From positions 1 to 5,933 of the forward strand of contig JALZWJ010000255.1 in the NCBI GenBank assembly GCA_023300065.1: 5,933 bases of DNA, written 5' to 3'. The DNA comes from Akkermansiaceae bacterium (GTDB lineage: Bacteria > Verrucomicrobiota > Verrucomicrobiia > Verrucomicrobiales > Akkermansiaceae). The position numbers and the translations under genes were made by a program. The notes under the pieces are model-generated. The model was not told the DNA's origin. It searched no databases and saw nothing but the letters and a program-made list of their open reading frames with translations. Each line of letters opens with the position of its first letter. The first letter of the stretch is position 1. Shown here piece by piece: positions 1 through 5,308 of the stretch.

Positions 1-505
1 TGCTTGGGTGAAGGCGCAGAGATTGGTTTTCGCGGCTAACCTCGTTCATCACTTCAATGATGTCGAGAGCGCTGCGGGCGGCTTCGCGGCCGCGGTTGAG
101 TTTTTTACCGATGCAGCGTGCATACGCTTGTTTTTCGTCTTCAACTAAAAGGACCTCATGGATGATGGGGGTCGTTTTTGCGACGGCGAGATTTTGGAGA
201 GCTTCTGTGACTGAGGAGGCGACGAGGTCAGCGTGGCCCGTACCACCACGGATGATGCAACCCAGGGCGATGATACAATCAGGCGCTTCTTCCTCGATGA
301 TTTTTTTACACACGACGGGGACTTCAAAAGCCCCCGGGACGCGGACGAGGTCGACGCGGGCCTCGGTCGTAAAGGTGTCGATTTCATCCACGGCGTTCTC
401 GACGAGGGCGTCGGTATATTCCTGATTGAACTTCGCAGCGACGATAGAAATTCGCATTTTCCCCTTTGAAAGGACACGGGGCTTAGGTGGGATGGTGGAC
501 GACAT
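1..505 (-). CDS. ribH: 6,7-dimethyl-8-ribityllumazine synthase, 3' end outside the window
   Basis: Lumazine synthase is the penultimate riboflavin enzyme. It condenses 5-amino-6-ribitylamino-uracil with 3,4-dihydroxy-2-butanone 4-phosphate in the cytoplasm, usually as a pentamer or 60-mer. The frame reads to the window edge without a stop. Numbering from the ATG at 505, the first strand RISIVAAKFN is at 18-27, RVPGAFEVP at about 55-63, IALGCIIRGGTGH at about 79-91 (His91 aligns with the catalytic His) and ARCIGKKLNRG near 129-139. The usual PVIFGVLT loop reads PIIHEVLL, a divergent form. Two in-frame ATGs are possible. The one at 505 gives the roughly 16-residue leader normal for the family (it contains PPKPR). 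The one at 457 has a purine-rich AAAGGGG just before it. I prefer 505 on family length, with limited confidence. It lies downstream of ribBA on the same strand. At least 12 residues follow the expected family end, so a C-terminal extension is possible. Confidence 0.9.
   Translation of the reverse strand, partial: MSSTIPPKPRVLSKGKMRISIVAAKFNQEYTDALVENAVDEIDTFTTEARVDLVRVPGAFEVPVVCKKIIEEEAPDCIIALGCIIRGGTGHADLVASSVTEALQNLAVAKTTPIIHEVLLVEDEKQAYARCIGKKLNRGREAARSALDIIEVMNEVSRENQSLRLHPS
458..470 (-). promoter_or_regulatory. Shine-Dalgarno-like site before the internal ribH ATG
   Basis: The minus strand reads TTCAAAGGGGAAA immediately before the ATG at 457. AAAGGGG is a fair anti-16S match at a short spacing of three bases. 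It is the only clear purine-rich start signal on this strand, and it is the main argument for starting RibH at 457 rather than 505. It may also be coincidental lysine/glycine codons (SKGK) inside the longer protein. Confidence 0.35.
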
Positions 506-513
506 GCGTGGGA

Positions 514-544
514 TTTGTATGCAGGCGGAATACGGTTTTGTCAA
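514..544 (-). promoter_or_regulatory. possible sigma70-type promoter for ribH
   Basis: On the minus strand a perfect -35 hexamer TTGACA lies at 544-539, directly after the ribBA stop codon. It is followed by TACAAA at 519-514 as a weak -10, with a 19-base spacer that is longer than ideal. Initiation near 507 would give a leader of about 50 bases to the ATG at 457, but an almost leaderless message for the ATG at 505. The matching is by eye only, and read-through from ribBA would serve equally well. Confidence 0.25.
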
Positions 545-1744
545 TTAGAGGTCGTGCCCCATGCGTAATCGTTTTGTCTCAAGGTATTTTTCGTTGTGAG
601 GATTGGACTGAAGTCGGATGGGGACTTCTTCCACAATCTCTAATCCGTAGCCTTCTAGCCCGATGACTTTCTTTGGATTATTGGTAAGGAGGCGGATTTT
701 CCGGATGCCCAGATCGTAGAGCATTTGTGCGCCCATTCCGTAATCTCGGAGGTCTGATCCGTATCCTAGTTTCTCGTTCGCCTCGATGGTGTCGAACCCT
801 TGTTCTTGTAGTTTGTATGCGTGGATTTTGGCGGCGAGGCCGATGCCGCGGCCCTCTTGTTTTAGGTAGAGAAGCACGCCGCCTTCCTCTGCAATGTGCT
901 TCATCGCAGTGTGGAGTTGGCCGCCACAATCGCAACGGCAGGAGCCGAAGACATCTCCGGTGAGGCACTCGGAGTGCACGCGCACCAGGACTGGTTTTTC
1001 TGGGTCAATGTCACCTCTTACGAGAGCGAGGTGTTCTGAGTTATCAGTGCTGACGCGGTAAAGGTGGCAGTTGAAGTTCCCAAAATCGGTGGGCATTTTG
1101 ATGACTTGCTCGCAGGTGACGAGGCGCTCAGAGCGGCGGCGATACTCGATGAGTTGCGCGATGGTGCAGGCCTTGAGGCCATGTTTTTCCTGATATTCAC
1201 CAAGGTCACCGACGCGTCCCATCGTGCCGTCTGCATGCATGATTTCACAGATCACGCCCGCTGGGGGGAGGTCTGCGAGGCGGGCGAGGTCGATGGCGGC
1301 CTCGGTATGTCCCGCGCGGCGGAGGACGCCGCTTTCTTTTGCGGTGAGCGGGAAAATATGTCCGGGTTGGACAAAGGCGCTGGGCTCCGTCGCTGGATCG
1401 GCGAGGAGCCGGATCGTATGGGCGCGGTCGGCCGCGGAGATCCCGGTGGTGATGCCCTCGGCCGCATCGATAGAAATAGTAAATGCCGTCTTGTGCGATT
1501 CCCGGTTTTTAGGCGTCATGGGCGGGAGGTCTAGGGCCTCCGCGCGGTCGGGTAAGATGGGTGTGCAAATCAGCCCGCGTCCGTGGTTCGCCATGAAGGC
1601 GATGGACTCAGCCGTAATGAGCGAAGCGGCTCCGATAAGGTCAGCCTCATTCTCGCGCCCGGGATCATCTGTAACGATGACAAGGCGCCCTGCCTTCATC
1701 TCAGTGACGATCTCATCGATAGGGGAAAACTGCAGTTCGCTCAT
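545..1744 (-). CDS. ribBA: bifunctional 3,4-dihydroxy-2-butanone 4-phosphate synthase / GTP cyclohydrolase II
   Basis: Catalyses the two entry reactions of riboflavin synthesis: ribulose 5-phosphate to 3,4-dihydroxy-2-butanone 4-phosphate plus formate (RibB half), and GTP to the diamino-pyrimidinone ribosyl phosphate (RibA half). The protein is 399 residues, a normal fusion length. RibB (about 1-202) shows DDPGRENEADL at 26-36, GITTGISAADR at 97-107, PGHIFPL at 127-133, RAGHTEAA at 143-150 and CEIM with acidic E167. RibA (about 215-399) shows HSEC then CRCDC, giving zinc ligands C260, C271 and C273, followed by LKQEGRGIGL at 294-303, GSDLRDY at 329-335, LLTNNPKK at 352-359 and the closing TKRLRMGH. 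All catalytic motifs look intact in both halves, so it should be fully bifunctional. The ATG at 1744 has no Shine-Dalgarno. Only 39 bases separate it from the upstream hydrolase, so no FMN riboswitch fits. ribH follows downstream. Confidence 0.97.
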   Translation of the reverse strand: MSELQFSPIDEIVTEMKAGRLVIVTDDPGRENEADLIGAASLITAESIAFMANHGRGLICTPILPDRAEALDLPPMTPKNRESHKTAFTISIDAAEGITTGISAADRAHTIRLLADPATEPSAFVQPGHIFPLTAKESGVLRRAGHTEAAIDLARLADLPPAGVICEIMHADGTMGRVGDLGEYQEKHGLKACTIAQLIEYRRRSERLVTCEQVIKMPTDFGNFNCHLYRVSTDNSEHLALVRGDIDPEKPVLVRVHSECLTGDVFGSCRCDCGGQLHTAMKHIAEEGGVLLYLKQEGRGIGLAAKIHAYKLQEQGFDTIEANEKLGYGSDLRDYGMGAQMLYDLGIRKIRLLTNNPKKVIGLEGYGLEIVEEVPIRLQSNPHNEKYLETKRLRMGHDL

Positions 1745-1783
1745 GGACGTGGGATCATGGCACTAAATTTAAACGACGCAAGG

Positions 1784-2632
1784 TCAGTGCATGAGTCCTG
1801 CGAGAGGATCCGGCTCCAAGATGCCAAGCCCGACCAAAAAATGGTCCGTCGCACGGAGGGTGAGTTCGTAATTTTGCTCATCCGAATTGAAGTTAAAGAA
1901 AGTGTGGCCGGCGTTTTGAAATTCCATCAGCTCGCACTGGTTTTTACGTTTACGGTATTTTTTGACAAACCGCTCCGATTGCGCGAAGGGGACAACTCGG
2001 TCCGCCTTACCATGAAAAATGAGGCAAGGGGGGAGGTCTTTTTGAGGGAGGTTTGAAGAAGGGCTGAGGATCTTACCAATCTTAGGAGTGGTAAAGCGTT
2101 CATTGCCGATGCCCTTCACGGTGGTGTCACTGACAGGGCCAAAGAGGACCATCGCGGCGGGCTTAGGTGAGACACGCTCCTCATCATGATGCGGGTGCAG
2201 CGCAGCGCAGAGAACGGCATTTCCTCCCGCGCTCGCTCCTACCGCTACGATTTTTTCCGGATTAATTCCCATACTCGCGGAATGGACCTTGAGAAAATTC
2301 ATCGCCTCCTTGGCATCAACGATGGCCTCCTCAGGGGTGCCGTCTTGGAGTGCCTGATTCCGGTATTCGATCGTGATCGCCACCATGCCACGCGAGGCGA
2401 AGTGATGGCAGTGGGGGATGAACTGCGACGGTGCGGAGATGTCCCAAATCCCCCCGTGGAAGAAGGCAACCACCGGCCTGCGGTCCACCTCGAAATTATA
2501 GTCTGGGGGGAAGAAGAAGTGCGCCATCAGGTCTCCCTTAGGAGTTTGCTGGTAGATGTAAGAAGTGGCGGAAGAGAGGAGCTTTTGGTTCCGAGCTTCA
2601 CCAATAACAGGCGACTTTGGAGGGGTGTTCAT
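1784..2632 (-). CDS. alpha/beta-hydrolase, esterase/lipase-like (BD-FAE/HSL-type fold)
   Basis: Predicted cytoplasmic serine hydrolase of 282 residues, probably acting on a carboxylic ester; the substrate cannot be read from sequence. The oxyanion-hole motif FFHGG is at 57-61, the nucleophile elbow VGASAGG at 131-137 with Ser134, the acid in HGKADRVVP with Asp211, and the catalytic His in NAGHTFF with His243, so the triad is complete and in order. The pattern fits the alpha/beta-hydrolase family that includes BD-FAE feruloyl esterases and hormone-sensitive-lipase-like enzymes. No signal peptide is seen. I chose the ATG at 2632. A TTG at 2692 would add 20 residues lacking family character and would extend across the divergent intergenic region. 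The gene ends 39 bases before ribBA on the same strand, so co-transcription is possible, but no metabolic link to riboflavin is evident. Confidence 0.85.
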   Translation of the reverse strand: MNTPPKSPVIGEARNQKLLSSATSYIYQQTPKGDLMAHFFFPPDYNFEVDRRPVVAFFHGGIWDISAPSQFIPHCHHFASRGMVAITIEYRNQALQDGTPEEAIVDAKEAMNFLKVHSASMGINPEKIVAVGASAGGNAVLCAALHPHHDEERVSPKPAAMVLFGPVSDTTVKGIGNERFTTPKIGKILSPSSNLPQKDLPPCLIFHGKADRVVPFAQSERFVKKYRKRKNQCELMEFQNAGHTFFNFNSDEQNYELTLRATDHFLVGLGILEPDPLAGLMH

Positions 2633-2709
2633 GGAGGGATGTGACCGTAAACTTGCGTTCGCGTAGAAAAGCTTTTCCAAATGTGGGTGCAATTGTCCAT
2701 AGTTTCTCC
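2633..2709. promoter_or_regulatory. divergent intergenic region with a 12-bp palindrome
   Basis: This 77-base region separates the hydrolase start (minus) from the secreted-protein start (plus), so it should hold promoters for both directions. Its most obvious element is a perfect palindrome, GAAAAGCTTTTC, at 2666-2677, close to the centre. That would suit a dimeric regulator, but a 12-base AT-rich palindrome can arise by chance. On the plus strand TTGCGT at 2653 and TCCAAA at 2676 have 17-base spacing but weak -10 identity. No confident -35/-10 pair is seen in either direction. Confidence 0.35.
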
Positions 2710-3603
2710 ATGAAACCTCTCATTTTGATTCTCAGCCTCCTGGCGATGGTTGTGCCCGCCTCAGCTCAAGCAATGAGCGATACCCAGTTGGTGGGGCACT
2801 TAAAGCAGACTTATAACAGCTGGCGCTCGGCCATGGTTCGGAAGGATGCCGCCACGTGGAAGCGGCTGACCTCCAATCCCCGCCAAGTAAATGTCCGCAA
2901 CCGGCTTTGGAGTGAAAAACGCAAATTTCCCGAGTCCGTCTTTGCTGCACCCGTAGCTCCGCCGAGCATCGCAAACCTCAACGCAATGCGGGTGAGAGTG
3001 CAGGGAGGCACCGCTAAGGCAATTTACTTCGGTAAGGTCGATTTTGGCGTCGGAGGGGCCCCCACCGATAACGTTTTCATCATCTCCTACCAACGCGAGG
3101 CCTCCGGCTGGAAGTACCACGGCGGGGAATTTGTAAAACTCGATGCCATCCCCGACGTGCGCAAGAAGCTGCAAGCCGGAGATCTTAGTTTCTTCGACTC
3201 AAAGGATTTCCACCCCACTGGAATTATCGAGCCCGCGCCCGCTGCGATTCGGGGGCCCGTGAAGTATATTGCCAAGGCCTACGTCTTTTGCCCCGGGCGT
3301 GAGGTGAAGTTAATGGTGAACAAGACCTCCCGTCACCTTTTCCAAAACACCAAGCGCTCTGATGTTGTCGTCGGTGGTGCGTTGGATGGGCTCAATGAGA
3401 TGGAATACTCTATCTCATCCATCTCAGGTGGAGATCCCAAAGCCCCCGTCACACTGCGAGTCTACCTCATGTCTCAGGTCGCCGGCACTCAGCCGATTAA
3501 AATTGCCCAATACCAAGTCGAAGATGGCTCTCAGCCAAAGGCCTCTGGAACCGTGCGCTTTAACGTCACTCCAGAGATTGCTAAAAAGTTGACCGGGCGG
3601 TAA
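2710..3603 (+). CDS. secreted protein of unknown function with NTF2/SnoaL-like N-terminal half
   Basis: I do not recognise this family. From the ATG at 2710 the 297-residue product begins with a classical signal peptide: Met-Lys, a hydrophobic core LILILSLLAMVV, and a likely cleavage after ASA or AQA near residue 19-21. I therefore chose this start over an upstream in-frame one near 2617, which would bury the signal. Residues 24-145 suggest an NTF2/SnoaL-like fold: an N-terminal helix with YNSWRSAMVRKDAATW, then strands ending in SYQREASGWKYHGGEFVKL, the usual pattern of the last strands of that fold. This is pattern inference only. Residues 180-297 look beta-rich, with one cysteine (C194), and could be a second small domain. 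The product is probably periplasmic or exported, with no lipobox and no further membrane segment. The gene lies 42 bases before cdaA and in the same frame, so it may share its transcript. Confidence 0.75.
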   Translation: MKPLILILSLLAMVVPASAQAMSDTQLVGHLKQTYNSWRSAMVRKDAATWKRLTSNPRQVNVRNRLWSEKRKFPESVFAAPVAPPSIANLNAMRVRVQGGTAKAIYFGKVDFGVGGAPTDNVFIISYQREASGWKYHGGEFVKLDAIPDVRKKLQAGDLSFFDSKDFHPTGIIEPAPAAIRGPVKYIAKAYVFCPGREVKLMVNKTSRHLFQNTKRSDVVVGGALDGLNEMEYSISSISGGDPKAPVTLRVYLMSQVAGTQPIKIAQYQVEDGSQPKASGTVRFNVTPEIAKKLTGR

Positions 3604-3645
3604 ACTCCGGCCCACTCATTCCACTCACTTCCTTTCTTTTCTCCC

Positions 3646-4491
3646 GTGAATTTCATCGAGCTTCTCAACACCCACTGGCGCGCCGCCGTCGAGATCGTGG
3701 TGCTCTGGGTGCTTATCTACCAAATTTACCGAGTTTTTCGCGCCACTCGTGGCGCTCGGATTTTGGTCGGTCTCGCGGTTGTAGTCATCATCTTCACCTT
3801 AGCCTCACAGGTTCTTGAGCTGAAGGTCATCGAGTGGATTATTAAAAGCGCTGCGGCCATCCTCGCCTTTGCGCTCCTCATCATCTTCCAGCCAGAACTG
3901 CGGAGCGGGCTCGCTCGCCTCGGGAGCGCCAACCTCTTTTCCTTCTCCACCACGCAGCAAACGGCCTTCCTTGAACTCCTTACCGAGTCAGTCGTCAGGC
4001 TCTCTAAAAAGCGCTTCGGCGCTCTCTTCGCGATCGAGCGTAGCATCAGCCTGAAGGATTTCGAGAGTACCGGGGTGCTCATCGATAGTGTCCTCTCCGT
4101 CGAGCTGGTCACCACTATTTTTCACCCAAAGACAGCCCTGCACGATGGTGGGCTCATCTTAAAAAAAGAGCGCATCGCCTCCGCCTCCTGCATCTTTCCA
4201 GTCAGTCAAAAAGACCTCTCAGACCGTTCGCTGGGCCTCCGTCACCGCGCCGGATTTGGCATCAGTGAAGAGACCGATGCCGTCGCCATCATCGTGAGCG
4301 AAGAAACCGGAGCCATCTCCATCGTGGTCGATGGTAAGATCTACCGCAATCTCACCGAAGACGAATTCCGCGAAAAACTCGAAGAAATTTTCATTACCCA
4401 TGGCGAAAAAACTGAAGACAATGATCCTGACGAACTGGACCGTGAAGATAGCGACCCTAGCGCTGGCGATCGCGATCTGGTATCTGATTAA
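3646..4491 (+). CDS. cdaA: membrane diadenylate cyclase CdaA (c-di-AMP synthase)
   Basis: Makes the second messenger cyclic di-AMP from two ATP at the inner membrane; c-di-AMP typically controls potassium, osmolyte and cell-wall homeostasis. Three N-terminal membrane segments lie at about 13-31, 37-57 and 60-81, with the family signatures TRGARILVG and FQPELR. The cytosolic DAC domain follows (about 100-250), with LHDGGL (D167-G169, where DGA is usual), LRHRAG (R199-G203) and SEETG (218-222). These are the expected nucleotide and metal-binding motifs, so it should be active. The GTG at 3646 is the only start codon in frame after the TAA at 3601. The leader is pyrimidine-rich with no Shine-Dalgarno. 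The last 31 residues, after LEEIF, are strongly acidic (D/E/S) and are read in a different frame from the overlapping mini-gene at 4400, so this tail may be a by-product of that overlap. Confidence 0.96.
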   Translation: MNFIELLNTHWRAAVEIVVLWVLIYQIYRVFRATRGARILVGLAVVVIIFTLASQVLELKVIEWIIKSAAAILAFALLIIFQPELRSGLARLGSANLFSFSTTQQTAFLELLTESVVRLSKKRFGALFAIERSISLKDFESTGVLIDSVLSVELVTTIFHPKTALHDGGLILKKERIASASCIFPVSQKDLSDRSLGLRHRAGFGISEETDAVAIIVSEETGAISIVVDGKIYRNLTEDEFREKLEEIFITHGEKTEDNDPDELDREDSDPSAGDRDLVSD

Positions 4492-4555
4492 TCTCCACCT
4501 TCACGGTGGCCAAAACCCCTTCACCAAAGCGGTGATCGAAAAATTGGAGCGATGA
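4400..4555 (+). CDS. 51-aa single-pass membrane protein, resembles N-terminal anchor of CdaR/YbbR
   Basis: This small ORF begins inside the 3' end of cdaA (92-base overlap, +1 frame) and ends with a TGA sharing ATGA with bioD. The product starts MAKKLKTM, a lysine-rich cytoplasmic end. It then has NWTVKIATLALAIAIWYLI at about 12-30, a single membrane helix, and a short polar tail of about 20 residues. The NW..K...L.LAI..W arrangement is how CdaR/YbbR proteins begin. CdaR is the membrane regulator of CdaA and is usually encoded next to it. Here the extracellular YbbR repeats are absent. It could be a miniature CdaR-like partner of CdaA, a remnant of a degraded cdaR, or a chance hydrophobic frame. 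The start signal and gene packing favour a real gene. A longer in-frame start at 4331 lies deeper in the DAC-coding part and is less likely. Confidence 0.6.
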   Translation: MAKKLKTMILTNWTVKIATLALAIAIWYLINLHLHGGQNPFTKAVIEKLER

Positions 4556-5196
4556 ATCCTGATTTTTTAAAGCACCCCGGCCTCCTCGTCACAGGGACAG
4601 ATACCGGCATCGGGAAGACTTGGGTCTCCGCCCTTATCGTCGAGGAATTGCGCAAAAGCGGCACCGCCGCCGTCGGACTCAAGCCCGTCCTCAGCGGCGC
4701 GCGCGATGACGCCGAGCGCCTCTGGCAAGCCGGCGGGGGAGTGCTAGACCTCGATGTCGTCAACCCCTGGTGGTATCGCACCCCCGTCGCCCCCGTCGTG
4801 GCCTCCCGGATCGAGGGGAACCCGCTCGTCCTCGCCGACATGGTCTCACAAATCCACGGCGTACGGGATTCACAAGACTTCACCCTCGTCGAGGGCGTCG
4901 GCGGCTGGGAAGTCCCCATGGCCGATGACTTCGGCTTCCCCGAGTTCGCCAAAGCGCTCGACTTCCCCATCCTCGTCGTCGCCGCAAATTGGCTGGGAAC
5001 GATCAACCACACCTTACTCACCGTAAAAGCGATCCAAGCGGCCGGCCTAAACTGCATCGGAGTCGTCCTAAACCACCTCGAAGCCGAGCGCGACGTCGCC
5101 GCCACCACCAACCGCATGATGCTCGACGAACTCTGCCCAGTCCCCATCATCGGCGAAGTCCTCACTGATGCCGATTGGATTGATTGGACGGAGTGA
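4552..5196 (+). CDS. bioD: ATP-dependent dethiobiotin synthetase
   Basis: Closes the ureido ring of dethiobiotin from 7,8-diaminopelargonic acid, CO2 and ATP, the penultimate step of biotin synthesis, in the cytoplasm as a dimer. The 214-residue product matches the family length. It has the P-loop GTDTGIGKT at 15-23, GLKPVLSG at 42-49 with the catalytic Lys44, VEGVGGWEVPM at 113-123 with the metal/ATP-binding acidic residue E114, and LGTINHTLLT at 148-157. The segment after KPVLSG is compact (GARDDAERL), shorter than in E. coli. The ATG overlaps the upstream mini-gene stop (ATGA), which suggests translational coupling. A GGAG lies only two bases before the ATG, too close for a good Shine-Dalgarno. 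No other bio gene is in view, so the rest of the pathway must lie elsewhere. Confidence 0.95.
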   Translation: MNPDFLKHPGLLVTGTDTGIGKTWVSALIVEELRKSGTAAVGLKPVLSGARDDAERLWQAGGGVLDLDVVNPWWYRTPVAPVVASRIEGNPLVLADMVSQIHGVRDSQDFTLVEGVGGWEVPMADDFGFPEFAKALDFPILVVAANWLGTINHTLLTVKAIQAAGLNCIGVVLNHLEAERDVAATTNRMMLDELCPVPIIGEVLTDADWIDWTE

Positions 5197-5266
5197 TCTG
5201 ATTCGAAGCCCTGTCCGTTAGCCATGAAGAGTGGGGCTTAGGAGACGATAGATAGTGTGCAGGCGA

Positions 5267-5272
5267 CATAAT
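5267..5272 (+). promoter_or_regulatory. possible -10 element upstream of holB
   Basis: CATAAT matches the TATAAT consensus at five of six positions and lies 36 bases before the holB ATG, within the 112-base gap after bioD. No matching -35 is found about 17 bases upstream, so the assignment is weak. If real, it would give holB its own promoter, separate from the cdaA-bioD group. Confidence 0.25.
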
Positions 5273-5308
5273 CTTGCGGGGCTGGCGGGGGCACGGTAGT
5301 TTCCGCGT

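Noticed and set aside
1064..1534. 156-codon plus-strand open frame inside ribBA
   Set aside because: It lies wholly antisense to conserved RibB/RibA motifs and has no domain character of its own.
1744..1759. Five-codon upstream ORF (ATG ATC CCA CGT CCA TGA) overlapping the ribBA start codon
   Set aside because: Very short, with no ribosome-binding site; likely chance, although the ATGA overlap is curious.
1745..1783. FMN riboswitch or strong promoter before ribBA
   Set aside because: Only 39 bases are available, far too short for an FMN riboswitch, and TTTAAATTTA alone is not a convincing promoter.
2633..2692. Longer hydrolase starting at the TTG at 2692
   Set aside because: The 20 extra residues do not look like hydrolase sequence and would consume the divergent promoter region; the ATG at 2632 is preferred.
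3595..3613. Hairpin GGGCGG / CCGGCCC with a TAAACT loop around the stop of the secreted-protein gene, as a terminator
   Set aside because: The stem has a bulge and is not followed directly by a T-run; T-rich sequence comes only about 20 bases later within the cdaA leader.
4521..5225. 234-codon open frame antisense to bioD
   Set aside because: The composition (Ser/Arg/Pro-rich) and full overlap with a clear BioD mark it as a shadow frame of C-ending codons.
5206..5239. AAGCCC ... GGGCTT inverted repeat after bioD as a terminator
   Set aside because: The stem is only six base pairs around a loop of about 22 bases, with no T-tract behind it.
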